From NCBI GenBank assembly GCA_035610365.1, contig CM069432.1:8804001-8868000 (forward strand): a stretch of 64,000 nucleotides of DNA. The letters are read 5' to 3'. This DNA comes from Aquatica leii (lineage: Eukaryota > Arthropoda > Insecta > Coleoptera > Lampyridae). The notes under the pieces were generated by a model, which made no database searches, was not told the DNA's origin, and worked only from the letters and a program-made list of their open reading frames with translations. Position 1 is the stretch's first letter. Every line of letters begins with the position of its first letter. Positions 1 through 12,524 of this stretch are shown here, piece after piece. A program made the translations under genes and the position numbers.

Positions 1-116
1 AGATGTAGAATAGAGAGTAGTTTAGACCATAATCAATTCAAAAAAAAAGAAAACCAATGATAAACACAATTTTTAGTTAACAACGTGTCGACTGCCCTTA
101 TTCACTTCACACTTCC

Positions 117-374
117 TCACTCTTTTTGGCATCGATTCTCTCTTGAGTTATTGCATCCCAAGTAATTTACGCCGGAAAGTTTCTTGTGGCATTGAGAATG
201 CGCCAAGTTCTTCAATCTCCTACCTATAACATCCCACACGTGTTCAATAAGCAAAACGTCGTCAGATCTGGGTTGCCTAGTTAAGATATTAACATTGGCT
301 TCATCAACTCGGTCCATATAGTGCCTTGCTATGTGGAAACCGAAATTATCTTGCTGGAAAAGTGATTCTTCCAA
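117..374 (-). pseudogene. Tc1-like transposase C-terminal fragment
   Basis: This is the C-terminal part of a Tc1-type DDE transposase. The translation holds the catalytic block FQQDN, which contains the second Asp, followed about 35-40 residues later by a block matching the usual (P)IEHVWD..GRRL motif, here LLIEHVWDVIGRRL, which contains the final acidic residue. The N-terminal DNA-binding part and the first Asp are missing, and the normal 'SPDLNP' stretch before IEHVWD is degraded. I call it a dead remnant of a cut-and-paste transposon. The family call rests on these motifs; the precise subfamily is not determined. Confidence 0.75.
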
Positions 375-1491
375 CTGCCGAGCACCCTATACCAAAATTC
401 CCACAGTGTAGTATACGTGTCACTCAACAGAAAATTGAACAACCTCTTTTAAGTAGCGGTAATTTTTACGCTGACGCACTTTATGTATAATCACACTCTT
501 AAAACACGTTTTCAAATCATACTAATTTTTAGCTTCACTTGTACTTAGGTCATTAAGATCGATTTTATTGTCATACGATTTGTATACATTTTATAATTTA
601 TGTTAGCGACAGTTATATTATTCTGTCGCCTTCTCTTACACTAGAAGGATTTACTACCTTTCCTGAGTATCATTTATATTTTGTTATCGTTGGATTTGTG
701 CACCTGTATTTAAGAACTGTTAGCTTTGAGCTAACGCGTGGTGCGCTATCGCTGTAGTACGAAATGGTTTGGTGATCGTTACGTTAAAAACCTTCGCTTA
801 AATCTTCGCTAATGTAACGGTTCACAAGATTCACCCAAAATCAGTTTATACCCTTTAAGTAATTGCGTTAAGTTTCGTTCTTTGGATACGCAATTCAAGA
901 ACGCCTTTCGGCAGATTGTTCAACATCGTATCTTGTAGTATAGTATAATTAAGTCAAATTTGTTTTGTATTATTTTGTATTTATTGCTTAATTACGAATT
1001 TATTTTGCGTTTAAAATTTCATTTTTAGTTTATTTTTTTATGTAATAAATGTTAAATTGTTCAACTGTAACAAAACAAAATTTTTATTTAGATAAATGCA
1101 CTTTCAAGGTCCTCTCTTAAACAGAGATTAATTTAGCGTTCCAAACACTTTTTTGTGTCCTACCAATTTTTGAGCATTTAACCACATTCTTTTCAAGATT
1201 TCCAAGCACTCACAGATTTTTAGTTTAACCCACGACTGTCTCCATTGAGTTCCAAGTAATTACATCATTTATGTTGCTTTTATGCAAGCAGATCTTTTAG
1301 TAACAACTTTTACATGTAAGACATTAATCATCATTAACTTTTAATTAGCTGTTTCTAGCTCAAATGTAACATTTTCATTAATTAGTATTGCCATGCCCCT
1401 CCGAGATTTTTTCAAAAAATTAACGAATTTATTCGTTACTTTATTTTCAAACATAATTCAGAATATACGTATTACATTGAAACGTGTGATT
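375..1491. other. AT-rich spacer without a recognisable gene
   Basis: I see no coding region here. The stretch at about 1040-1085 (ATGTAATAAATGTTAAATTG followed by a TAACAAA run) resembles about 11835-11880, and both look like the tail of the same dispersed repeat, possibly an LTR end. The rest is unassigned. Confidence 0.4.
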
Positions 1492-1956
1492 TTATACTGT
1501 AACAAGCACATCGGTAACAATACACTCATACATAGAATATGCAATTAAACAAGGATCTTTTAGTAGTGTTGTGGCGTTTTTACATTTTGACACCATCGAT
1601 GGAGTAGTCCCAGCTATTTGTCTAAGGTATTCATACTCATTGACACCAGTATTAGCGGGATTCAACAAATTCATTTTTATAGCGAGACACTTAATATAAC
1701 AGTAAACGCATCGATCTATAGAATATTCGCCTTTGAGAAAGAAATCAGTAGCCAAAGCAGGTGAAACTCCAATCTCGCAAATGCACTCGCTTACGTATTT
1801 TGCAACAACTCCATCCCAACTTATTCTGTAACCTAAAGGGACTTCCTAAAATGTTAAAATTGGTTGTTAAAAATTATCAATATACAAGTAGAAACACACC
1901 TTTATCGCACTAGATAAAGACGTTAAAGCTAATAACACAATAATGTAGGTATTCAT
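1492..1956 (-). CDS. Odorant-binding protein (8-Cys subfamily), copy 1
   Basis: Secreted small-ligand carrier of the insect PBP/GOBP family, which usually shuttles hydrophobic odorants or other ligands in sensillum lymph or other fluids. Exon 1 (1956-1900) encodes a 19-residue signal peptide beginning MNTYIIVLL. The intron is 1899-1846 (54 nt, GT..AG, phase 0). Exon 2 (1845-1492) encodes 117 residues and the stop, giving 136 aa in total. Cysteine spacing is C1-X27-C2-X3-C3-X34-C4-X10-C5-X8-C6, diagnostic of classical OBPs. Two extra cysteines lie at C1+2 (CICE) and C2-3 (DRCVYC). An N-glycosylation sequon (NAT) follows C4. The only ATG that gives a signal peptide in frame is at 1956. The simple ORF from 1755 begins at a TTG and is not the real start. 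Confidence in the family is high; ligand and tissue are unknown. Confidence 0.9.
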
Positions 1957-2098
1957 CACTAATAATTTCACTGCAGAAACAATTACCAAAAAAAAATATT
2001 CGATTATATACTAAATTGCTTGTTTGCCAACTAATTTTAGTTTAATTTTGGTTCCAAACAAATACTCAAACAAACAATACACATTGTTTTTCGTTTTT

Positions 2099-2122
2099 TG
2101 AATAAATAAAAAACAATTTGTT
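2099..2122 (-). promoter_or_regulatory. Conserved upstream element shared by OBP copies
   Basis: About 145 bp upstream of the copy 1 start is an AATAAATAAAAAACAA tract. Versions lie at similar distance upstream of other copies: 15831-15852, 19072-19098, 30178-30200, 30795-30820, 31811-31835, 37262-37283 and 40501-40525. The best-kept core on the plus strand reads AAATAAAAACAAAGTACGTA. It may be a shared cis-element or simply the residue of duplication. No function is shown. Confidence 0.35.
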
Positions 2123-2699
2123 TTTCATAAATGTTGTTGCGTAGTGTTTTTGAAATATTCTACCAAAAGTCAATCCAAGCCAGCACATGTTCATTTAGAA
2201 TGACCAAGCAAAGCATTAAACGAATAAAAAGGTAATCGATGATTGTATGAAGAATCGCTGATTGTTTATTTACCAATACAAAAATTTATTTACTACTATT
2301 TACTGAATCTGTGAGTCGAATCCTTAATATTCTTGAACTAAAATATCTCGAATTGACTTGTAGACGTCTTCGGCACCAAATATGTCAGGTATAATAAGTT
2401 AATGCGAAAGATACCGAAACTTGTCTGCACTCAGAATTAATTTTGAAATAAGAGAAATTGGAAGTTTAGCGCACATCTGGTTTCAGTATCGAATGTAATC
2501 AACTCAGACCTATTTGTGATACCACGGCGGTGTTCTTGTTACTTATTTTACATCTGTTACGGCGACTAAGTATACGATTGTTATCACACGCCTTAGTTTT
2601 CCTTTAGTGTTGTGAGGTGAGAGCGAACATCTGTAGTCCTTTTCTCACTCTCTCTCACGTCACAGTTTCCGCTAATTCCAGACGAGACTTGGAGGCAAA

Positions 2700-3503
2700 A
2701 TCTAACACGTGCCTAATTAACTAAACTGCGCCTCTACGAAACTCCTGTCCGTAGGGTCTTCGAATTCAAGTACCTCGGACTTTTGCTTGACGACAAACTG
2801 AGTTTTGTACAACATTGCCCTTTCGTGGTTGACAAGTGTAAGAGCGTCTTGCACTAGTTCTACAAATACTCCGATTGAAATGGAACCTTCACAAAAAAAC
2901 ATCTTGCAAATATCTTCGACAATGCTGTCATTCCCATGCTCACTTATGGCCTAGACATTTGGTACCATAGACTTCGACATTCTCACGTGGTTCAGGAAAC
3001 TGTCCTCGTTCCAATCCCTATTCTTTAGAACTATCCTACATCTACTTTTGCAGGAAATTTACTGCACCAAAGTCCTTCGCAAGGCTGGCTCGTGCAACTT
3101 CCTCGATCAGCACGTTTCAATCTACGATTTTCCGTCCTTTTCAGCGACCAAGCGTCACTTAAAGGTCTTGATTTTGGGTAAATGGCAGCGGCTCTGGGAC
3201 ACTTCCCATAAAGGGCGTAACGCCTATTCTCTTATTCCGGATATCCTTACGTGGGTCAGGATGCCCCACGTTCCTGGACGAGAAGCCGTTCAAATCCTGT
3301 CTTCACACGGCGGATTTCTTTGCCATCTAAGATGCATTAGCGTTTTAGATGATGACAGGTATCCATCGTGCGGCGTTCCTGACACTCAGGCGCATCGGAT
3401 TCTCGCTTGTCGCGAATTCGATGAGGATCGGAGTGCCCTGTCAACCATTATTACCCTATATCCCAATTCCCCTCAGCCATCCTCGAACTGGTACCTGATT
3501 TGA
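2700..3503 (+). pseudogene. LINE (R1/jockey-like) reverse transcriptase 3' relic
   Basis: The plus strand at about 2740-2830 translates to VFEFKYLGLLLDDKLSF, the usual segment after the RT domain of insect LINEs (FKYLGV.LD.KL.F). From 3048 an open segment of 151 codons continues with W..LWD.S..GR..YSLIPDI..WV and a C-terminal 'P.CG..DT..H.L..C' cysteine motif, here PSCGVPDTQAHRILAC. Frame changes and stops lie between the two. It is a 5'-truncated, dead copy. Confidence 0.7.
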
Positions 3504-3598
3504 ATCTTTATAGACAATTCGCAAAGAGAGATCAGAGTCGACAATAAGAATAACGTTTTATTTTGGGAAATAGTCAATTATGTCTGAACGTACAGAAT

Positions 3599-5254
3599 TT
3601 AGAGGTAGGTATAGTTGACGTAGGAGTATCTCCTCTTGACGAGGTAGGTGTTACCGGGATTATTGATACTAGGACGGCCTCTTTTTCTTAAGATGCTCTT
3701 GCCAGCCTTGTAATAATGTTCAGAAATGTCGAGCTTGAAGTCAAATAGTAACATGCCTAGGTCAGCCTTGCGTCGCCACAGTATCCAAGCATTAATTGCG
3801 CACATATCAAACAAATAAAAAATATTTTTTATACCACTGATGAGATCTTATTTTGATTCCAACAAAGAATCAAGAAAATCAACTCCTCCCGTGTGTCGCT
3901 TATACACACCAACGGATTGTGGCGATGTTATGTTCTCGTACTGTTTATCTTTTTTGAAATATTTAGTCTTAGTATCGGTTTGCTACCAACAAACGCAGAG
4001 AGTAAACTTACCACTTTATTGTCATACCATGATACCAAGCTTAGTTTTACATCATCGAGCACAACGACCTATTTTCTTCAGGTGCTTTTCTGTAGGCTTA
4101 TCAGCGTTAGGTATTCTGTTCATCCTAACTGATCCCAATGACAGAAATCCATTCTTATAGAGGTAAACTTGCAATTTTATGCTATTGAACCAGTTATCAA
4201 AAAATATTTTGTGGTTTACATTTCGAGGCACAGTAGATGTGAGTCGTGTAACAACGTTGGAGCTGACACCAAGATCTGGTGCATCACTTGGTGAAACGTC
4301 GCTTTGATTGACAGCAAAAATATCGAAATTATAACTGAATTCGGATACGCCACTCAACACTTGATTTTTGTACCTCCACTTATGAGGTTTGGCTGGATTA
4401 TACTGTTTGAGTTGGTGCTGAGTTTTGCTCATCTACGGCCAAATGTTCTCCTTTGAGTATCAAAAGTAATCGCTTTCTTACTTTATCTGTAAGAGGCCGC
4501 ATTTTAAACAGTTTGTTATGACCTGGTGTACCGGCTGGTTTGAAATAATCATTATTCTTGAAATGAAGATGACGTTTTATCATTGCAAACCTATTACATG
4601 TCATTATTGAATTGACTTAATGCTGACCAATGTTGTTGGACCAATACATCCGTGTAGATGGTAGGTGGACTAATGAGGTGAAGATGACAATGCCGATAAA
4701 TTGCTCAATATCAGCGTTTGTGATATTTACTGGCTTGTTAACATTGACCTGAGTAGATTTCAGATTCGACTGTTTCGTAATAAATGTTTTCAAATCTTCT
4801 GTGTAAAAAAAAAAATCGGCAGGTGATTCTAATTCTTGGGTAAACTCTGGCAATTCCAGGCTATCACTAAACTTGTTTTCATCATACGCTGGCATTTTTC
4901 CTTTTATCCAGATAATTTTTTCCTTTACTGCTCGCTTCTATTTGAAAGTTTTAGGTCTAGGATCAACTATTTCGTCATCGGAAGTATCGATATCGAATGG
5001 TGGAATAATTAATGGTTTTTACGTATTTGGTTGCGCAAGCGTGAAAGCGGAATATCGTCATCGGAAGCAGATAGTGAATCATCGTTAGTAAGAGAGCCAT
5101 CACCAGAAATAGGTTTAATGCACTTAGCAGTGTCATAAAAGCGTGAAGGAAGCATTCTGGAAAGATAGAAAAAACAAGAAACTTTGAAATGTAGAAAGTA
5201 GTGAAAAGGAAGTATAAGGAAGAAATATTTTGAATAAACTGTGCTAGGGCTCAA
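3599..5254 (-). pseudogene. piggyBac-like transposase relic
   Basis: Four consecutive minus-strand segments read like a piggyBac transposase in order. An acidic N-terminus (5254-5009) is followed by 4895-4617 with NADIEQFIGIVIFTSLVHLP. Next, 4604-4398 has RFAMIKRHLHF and the first catalytic Asp in LAVDEQ. Then 4432-4052 has KQYNPAKPHKW and the second Asp in FFDNWFNS. Finally 3814-3599 holds the late 'INAWILWRR' block. Frameshifts separate the segments, for example near 4430, so no full protein is made. The terminal inverted repeats and TTAA target sites were not located. Confidence 0.82.
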
Positions 5255-5699
5255 AAACAGAGGCTTTGTAGAACATTATTTACATTTTTGAAAATCTATT
5301 TTCTTACTTTTTCTATTTAACTTCCACCAACAAAACTGCAGTAAATTTCACTAAGAACAACTTTGCGTACGCACCGGAAAAAAGTGAGGTTATAATGACA
5401 TACGACGTTGGCCATAGACAATAAAAATTGCGTTTCGTTTTAGTTTGAACTCCCTAATATTACTATAATAAAATTTTATGAATTTTGTTTAAAATTAGGG
5501 TAGAAAAAATTTATTTAAGTTTAGCTTTGTATGCAATGGCGAGTTAAAAGACTAATTGCACACAATAATTAACAACTCCTGATCTTTTTTGCTAGTTTCA
5601 TATCCATTTCTGGACGTACGTTAGTAGTAGAGCTTTGATGTGCACAAAAAAATTGATTTCTTAATAAGTTATCAATTGACTACCGATAGCCCAAAATAA

Positions 5700-6900
5700 A
5701 TGGGTTTTCATATGTTTAATATTTGATTCCCAGAATCTACGACAATATGGAGAACCAGAGGGGCTAAAACTCCATTTTATTTTAAACTCGCTCAACTCGA
5801 CCCTTGGTACTCGGTAGAAGATATTAATTGATTCAGCTCTTCTAGTTCCCGCTAAGCACCAACAAAGTTAGTGCCACAATCACAAAAAAAAATTCTGGTA
5901 CACACCTCGTCTCGACAAAAATCTCTTAAAAGCAGACAGAAACCCTTGGATCTTCAGATCCAACACCAGTTCCAAAACAACGACCTTTGGTGCAAGACAA
6001 GTCATCAAACAATTGTATGATTTTTGGATTATTGGTTTTCTACGACGATTTGCCAAGGACCCGCATAATCTACCCCCGTTTTCCAAAAAGCCTTTGATTC
6101 AACTAGTCGACCACAGAGAAGAACACACATAATCGGATTTTGCAACTTGGAATTAATACGGAAACAAATATTACATTCTCGTATTACCTTGCGTACAACC
6201 GATCGCGCGGATAAAACCCAATAACTTCGTCTGATCAATGATAACAACAAATTTAGACCAGTATCTAAATTCTTTAGATGAGATTACCGGATGCGCGTAT
6301 TTGTAACCGATGTGTGCGTTTTTAGTTTTTGTCCCACCCTTAGAAGACCATCTTTAAAGCACAAACTCTTCCATTTTTTAAAGCCTATAGGTTATAAATT
6401 GTTGTGCACAATCCGACAAAAAATTTGTTCAGCAGTACTGAAATAGCCGTTTTTAATATTTCCTCAGAACATATGTATAAATCTAAGATCGTACACCATG
6501 CTTCTTCGTAATTTAGAAAACGACGAGAACTGACCAATAAAATTATATATAGAATTTACAAGATGAGCCGAATCACCAAGCAACAAGTATTTGGTTTTTC
6601 CTGCAGAGGATACTTTCAATACTTAAGCAAGGAGTACTCGGTCAATTTTTTAATTAACCAGTTTGAACCCGTCCACCAAAAAGGATGAGAACACAACTCG
6701 AAGAATGTCAAACCACGCGACAAAGAATCTGCTGAGTTTTCCTTCCCGTCAATACGAGTCCAATTTTCCACTTCAACAAGACATTGAGCACAACCGTTAA
6801 ATCAGTAAGTGCTTTTACTTTAGGGTACAGTTGGCAAAGACAAAATTCTTGACAACAACAAATAAATTCGACAAAAGAAGTGCGGCACACAATTTCAATC
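5700..6900 (-). pseudogene. BEL/Pao retrotransposon pol relic
   Basis: Minus-strand pieces match BEL/Pao Pol from RNase H into integrase. At about 6760-6660, a WTRIDGKENSADSLSRG-like stretch (shifted frame) continues with LTFFELCSHPFWWTG. At 6250-6029 a block includes IRRSYWVLSARSVVRKVIRE, a CNIC zinc pair and GVDYAGP, which begins the integrase core. At 5990-5880 the block HLEL.LKIQGFLSAFKRFLS is also readable in a shifted frame. Many frameshifts are present. It is a dead fragment with no visible LTRs. Confidence 0.72.
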
Positions 6901-8407
6901 GAGTCATAGACACTGTTTTTGAAGGAACCACTTAGGGTTTTCTACAAACCAAAAAGATAGCACAATTCAGCTTAGATAACTTTTAGATAACCCGCTGCGC
7001 CATAGTTAACTTCTGAAGCATCCGCAAATTCTATCAACAACAACTTAAAATTCTTATAAATACAAAAAAAACAATCTAAAACTTAATAACAAGGTAATAA
7101 TATTATTTCCTAATTTTGGACCGGATAATAACAAGTCATTCAACGATTTTGAAGAACTACTTTTGGCGCTGACTTCAAATACCACACGCACTGGCGTATT
7201 CTCACTTTTTTAAATATAGCATGGTATGGAATAAAATATCACCTTAAAGGCATAAAATTAGGAATAATCGACATGTGTCCTTACTGAATATAATCTTTGA
7301 TCACTTCGTGAACAAGAAACATAACCTATATTATAGACGGAAGATGTCTTCCCAGCATTAGTCATTCTATAACCCTTTGCATTATTTTGAGTTTAAGTTT
7401 TTTCTGGTGAACAAGTTTTTCGTGCCATAGCACTTACTGGTATTCTTGTTATCGTGTAATTAGCAATTATATATATAAAATTTCAATACATAAGTTCTAC
7501 TTTCTTAAAAAAATTGATAATATAACTTCTAAGTAAATTCATTTAATATTTTTTTACAAAAAAGATTCCAATCATTATAGCTAGTTTGAAGTAGGCAGCT
7601 CGGAATATAACTAAAAATCAAAAACATCGGCATCTTATGTACACTCATATTAAAAAAAAATGAGATTAAGGAACTCCTCGATACTAATTTACTCATTCGG
7701 TGTGTTCTATAATGTTCTTATACCTGTTCTAGCTGAGTGGTTATTTATGCATTTGTTTCTTATTTCAAAGCTTTAAACTACCGCGTTTTATTATATAATA
7801 ATATTTTTTCAGTTAGATACAACTTTAACACAAAAAAATTAATTAAAGATATTATGTACCACGTTTATAGACAAATACAATTACCACCATATTTCTACGT
7901 CACATATGACGCAACACTTATTCAGTTGTTTTTTATTCTGTTTTTAAAGACTCATCAGAACCGTGACGATTTAAACTGTTTCCACGACTATACTAAAGAA
8001 CTGCGAATTTTTTCTTAGAATTATATTATTGCCAGTTTTAAGCACCCGTATCAAAAAATAATACAAGTTTAAATAGCTTAGTACCTTAAAATTTAAAATA
8101 ACAAAATTTTAAATAATCTTTCAAAGTTGTAACAAACAATTTAAATTAAAAAATATTTAAATGCAGAAGTAAGTAAAAAAATATTTAACTTTGTAATAAA
8201 CTCAAAAAAACATGTTTTATTGTCGAGATATTAAATACGTTTCAAGTAAACAACAATTCATATTTTTTTAAGTAGTGATGAAAACAATACTTGGAAAATT
8301 TGTTATAATTAAAAATATCTTATTTAGCAACACGAATTAAATATTTATATTCGATATTTTATTGGTAAACAATGCGCAAAATGTTTTGAAATATTTGTTG
8401 CCCACAT
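6901..8407. other. Spacer, no gene recognised
   Basis: AT-rich sequence with one short open stretch (7737-8018, 93 codons) of low-complexity, hydrophobic-rich composition and no family signature. I see nothing that supports a gene. It probably contains older unrecognised repeats. Confidence 0.3.
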
Positions 8408-9030
8408 ACAGTGAGCTCGTAAAGTATGAAATAAATAAATCATTTCCTAAATGATAAAGCTTGAGGAACATTGACATTTTTTGTTGGTGTTTTGTTTCCG
8501 AGCTATGACGTCATGGAATTTTTTTTAAATGGCAACGCATATTTTATTCAACATATTTCGATACAGTTCCTTTTTCTGAGTACAAAAATCCCAACAAAAT
8601 GTGATCTTAAAGAGAAAAGTGTCCGAGATATTCGGTTCCAATGTTTTAAAGTAAAAATTATGCGATACGATCGATTGTCAAGGAACCATTGGAAAAAACA
8701 AACAATTTCGACTGTTGGAATTTTGCACTTGTGCCTCGAAAGTTTATGTTTCATTTTGCTAATTAATCATTGCTTAATAGTATTTCAAATTCATTTTTCT
8801 TTCCTCAACTATTTAAGAATGAACCGTCGTTAATGTGAAACAAAAATAAGAGAAATTTTGATGATGATCGGTTACAGAGGCAAAGTACGCACACAAATTG
8901 TAATTTGTCGTTTATTTAATAACAAATATTCTAACAGAGCACAAATTACAGTCCACCGTTAGCAGGAAATTTTTGAACATGGGCCCTAAAATGGGTCGTC
9001 CAACAGTCTAAGAAGATGTAAACTAAACGT
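8408..9030 (+). mobile_element. 5' end of an IS630/mariner-type element with HTH remnant
   Basis: At about 8855-9030 the plus strand, with stops and shifts, reads IGYRGKVRTQIVICRLFNNK and then a degraded HTH ending. This resembles the N-terminal helix-turn-helix module of many arthropod IS630/mariner-type transposases (the DUF4817-like pattern 'M..Y.......A...Y...YP.R'). The preceding 8408-8850 begins TACAGTGAGCTCGTAAAGTA, plausible as an element terminus. The catalytic domain is absent. The assignment is from pattern memory and moderate. Confidence 0.4.
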
Positions 9031-9563
9031 TTTGCTTGAGTTTCATTCATTTGACCACCCCCCAAAAATAGTTCAAAGTTCCGTCTTAAATTATTTTAGG
9101 TCTATTTTTCTTTAGGGGTGCGTTTACAGAAGAGAGGTACCTTGAAGTTTTACGAGACTAATTAGTTGGTTAATTGTAACCGTCGTTTGAGTTTGTCCGA
9201 TTTCTTTTGTGAAAGGCCCGGTAATTGAGTTGATTTTATTCGTTTTCATGAACTTTGAGATTGTTTGATTAATTCCACATTAATTTAAGGGAGTTTTACG
9301 TTTTTAAATTCATCTTTGTCAATCAAGGTTGTAAGTAAATTTGTATATTTAATTAATTCGAAATTATTACGCTGCATATGCATCCGTATTCTGTATTTAC
9401 GTTGATTTGGCATTTTCTTTGTATCTAAGTTTCATCTTTAGGTATTATTGTAATTAAATATTATTTTGGCAGGTTGTTTAAAGTTCATTGTATTAAGTAC
9501 GTTCTTAGGGCTTTCACACTTTATTTATTTGTGTTAGTTTTATTAAATTACATTTGGAGTCTA
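9031..9563. other. AT-rich spacer
   Basis: No coding signal. The composition (long T-rich runs, TGTAAGTAAATTTG-like strings) is like other LTR-type sequence in the window, but I could not match it to a defined copy. Confidence 0.25.
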
Positions 9564-9582
9564 TAACGACTTCAATTCGTGG

Positions 9583-9852
9583 CTAATTAAAAATTAGGGA
9601 TGACGAAGGAGATGTTGTGAGCTTCTCGACTATTTCTGAATACTTTTTTTGTAATTCGCGTATATCTTCCTCTACCGTGAACGGATAAGAAGCATAGTCC
9701 AAAGATTGACCTTCGCGTTCTAATTTTAACAAATTGCGTGAAGTACTACGCATTACTTCTACGGTGGCTACCTCCGTTATATCCCTAATAGCAAGTTCAT
9801 AAGTAAGTTCTTCCGAGGATAAACGATTAATTTCATAAAATATTGGAGCCAT
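9583..9852 (-). pseudogene. Ty3/gypsy-type gag N-terminal fragment
   Basis: The 89-codon open segment starts at an ATG at 9852. It resembles the N-terminus of an insect gypsy-type Gag, with the features RLSSEELTYELAIR, TVEVMRSTSRNLLKLERE and SYPFTVEEDI. About 140 bp upstream, the minus strand at 9985-10002 reads TTTTGGCGCCCAACTTCC, a typical primer-binding site (TGGCGCCCAAC). This puts an LTR end just above it. The reading frame runs at about 9640 into a sequence that is a second copy of the LTR end and stops there, so most of gag and all of pol are deleted. Confidence 0.6.
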
Positions 9853-9984
9853 TATAATTACTAATTTTAACTTAATTCTAGGTAGAAAGAAAACTAAAAC
9901 TACCTATTTTATGTACAAGTCACCAATCACTAGGATGCGAAAAGAAACAGACAAAATAACAACAACAAAAAATTGCAGATTGGA

Positions 9985-10002
9985 AGTTGGGCGCCAAAAT
10001 TT
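9985..10002 (-). other. Retrotransposon primer-binding site
   Basis: The reverse complement contains TGGCGCCCAACTT a few bases inside the LTR end. It is positioned correctly between the LTR at 10008 onward and the gag start at 9852. TGGCGCCCAAC-type sites are common in Ty3/gypsy elements. Confidence 0.55.
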
Positions 10003-10007
10003 ATGTA

Positions 10008-10420
10008 ACGACTTTAATTCGTGGCTAATTAGAAATTATGGTTGACGAAGTAGATGTTGTGAGCTTCCCGACTAGCTTGAAGGAAAAAAAGAAGAAAAGT
10101 AATAATATATATTTATTACTATAACTGTATACATATGGGCGTGGTAAGGCTCTGCAATCTTTTTTTCCTTGACCAAAGAAACTTATCATATATCCCTAGG
10201 CGCCAGATCTTTCCTAGTTGCGAGTCCCCCGATCACGATGGAAGGGTTATTCCAACACAAACCGCTCGAAAGAAACCAAGCTTGCTTCGTATCTATATTT
10301 ATGAGAGCTACACATGCGATAAAATTACTATGTTCAACTTTAAAATGATAGTATCTGATGAGGAATTCCCACTGCTCGTTGTCAAGACGATAAAGCTAGG
10401 AGAATACATTGACGAGTTAG
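10008..10420 (-). repeat. LTR of the gag-bearing gypsy relic
   Basis: The stretch upstream of the primer-binding site carries AATAAATATATATT (on the minus strand) as a polyadenylation region, consistent with an LTR. The outer boundary is not fixed. Its last ~66 bp recur at 9564-9640 (shared TAACGACTT.AATTCGTGGC and GATGTTGTGAGCTTC blocks). This suggests an internal deletion joined the gag to the 3' LTR end. Confidence 0.45.
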
Positions 10421-12524
10421 CTTATGAATTTGAAATGTAAAAACACTCACCTAGATGTTATAGCTTCATCAATGTCGATAACGAATATGTACATTAGAAG
10501 TATATACACAAGATTAATGGTCGTAAATCCCGATAATACGGAAAACGTTGACGGTAATTATAAGATTTATAAAACTATAACCCACAACAATATTTACAAG
10601 ATGCACGAATGGATGATCCTAATATATATAGCAATTATAACAAATTCATCAAGCCATTGACGTGCACGCTACGACCATAAAATACCGAAAAAGAAAAACC
10701 TTTTAGTTCTCTAAATCATAATCTTATTTCCAAAAAACGTATAGATGAGAAATTTTATTTTCAAGCGGGGAAATTTTAAAAATTAGCGTAGGCATCTTGC
10801 ATCTTCTTTTCACTTCTTTGTGGTGTTGGTTTCTTTCACAAAGATTTCGAACACAGCCTTTATAGAGGTGGTAGCCGAGTAAGGTGTTAAATATGGGTGA
10901 TTTCGGTTTGGGAAAAAAAATTGTTAGTCGGCAGTCGTTCGAAATACCTTAAGTAACGGAATGTAGTTGGTTGGGTGAGGAATTACCGCGGAAGTCTTTA
11001 ACAATGAAACAGTGAATGGTTAGTTCATAGCAGGAAAAACTTTCCAATTTTGTAAAGCAATTACGGCTTATTGAATTTCACTTGATTTTGGTTGGATTTT
11101 GTATTAGCGTTACGTAGATTTGTGCGTGAGTTTGTGCTCATAATCCAATTTTTGCCGTAGAGCGAGTGATGAATATTTTCCGACGGTAATTTGTCTAATG
11201 ATTGCGGTTCCCTATCGTAGTTGCTGCCGGCGTCAAGTGGTCTAAAGCTAACTAGGAGTCCGTCTACGAACAAAATTTCAAGGTATTTATTGATTACCGA
11301 TAAGCTATTTATTCGCGAGTTCAGTGATTATAAAGCTTTGAATGTAATTTTAATGAGAATTTACTACTAGTTATCGAATCTTTGGTTCATTCGCCAAACA
11401 TGTTATGGTGTTTGTGCTAATTTTAATTTTAATTTTATTTTTATTATTATTATTAAACAAGAATAAGAAAAAAACATATGTAACCTACGTTTAAAATGTT
11501 TTATCGACGTTAAACCAAAGAAACTTATTAATTACGTAACATACTTTTAAGATTTTCGATTTTGTTTTATTTTACACAGTTACAAAATTCGTTTCATTTT
11601 ATTAATATGTATTTTAAATTTTCTATGCGAACACGGCCGTGCGTTATATTTTTCTTTTAAAATGTAATTCATTTTTTTAATTATTACTTTAAATTATTTG
11701 CATTTTGGTTTTAGTGTAATCATGTTATTCTTTTAATTCAGTTTGGTTTTAATTCAAGATTTTATTTGCGTTAACTTGATTCAAATTTTTTAATGTAATA
11801 TCTTGTTTTGCATGATTGTCTAATTTTCATTTTGATAAATGTAATAAATGTCAAATTGTTAAATGTAACAAAGCTGTTATTCAGTTGGTCTTCGCAAATG
11901 CGAATTTTAAGTTTACAGGTTTTTTTTGTGATACACTCTTAAGGTAAGTCCCATTGAGCTTTATACCTTTCTGACGCCCTTTGATTTTGACTTTTGATTT
12001 TGTTTTCTTTTGAGTTTTCCAAACGATCACGGAATTTTGAATATAATCCACACCCTTCTTCACTGAGCACCGGCAAAACTTCGTTTAAGTTACTGTATTT
12101 TAGGCAAGTATTTTACCTAAACGATAAAAATTCAGATCTGCTGTATAACACCATATAGTATCAACATAATGGTTTGCCAACCCATTTTGCGAAGATAGTT
12201 AAGAAATATTTAAAGTATTTGCTAACCAATGCATCAGTCGTAGAGGATCTATCGAACGGCTTTTTATATCTTCTCTAAAATGCATTTTTGAAAGTTTGGA
12301 ACCGGATACCTTGAAAACGTTTCTCTTCGAAGTCACACTTTTTTGGATATTTTTGTACTCTATCAAAATCTGTTAAAAAATTATGGGTTACCATTCAAAG
12401 AAAATGTCAATGACGTTATAACTCGGAAACAAAACACGGACAAAAAATAACATTTAAACAAACAAAATTTCCTTAAACTCTAAAATTCCGTAGGCTTTTA
12501 CGGCCGGTGTCGCTTGTAGTACAA
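10421..12524. other. AT-rich spacer without recognised genes
   Basis: Short open stretches on both strands show no family motifs. At 11835-11880 there is a match to the repeat tail near 1040-1085. No RNA gene was recognised. Confidence 0.3.

Noticed and set aside
1492..1755. An 87-residue protein starting MATDFF
   Set aside because: It begins at a TTG codon in the middle of OBP exon 2. The upstream codons, splice acceptor and signal-peptide exon show the true gene is 1956-1492.
3840..4160. Plus-strand ORFs of 106 and 79 codons
   Set aside because: Antisense shadows of the piggyBac transposase relic.
8471..8833. 120-codon plus-strand ORF and its opposite-strand partner 8548-8754
   Set aside because: No domain; lies in the probable untranslated 5' part of an IS630/mariner-type element.
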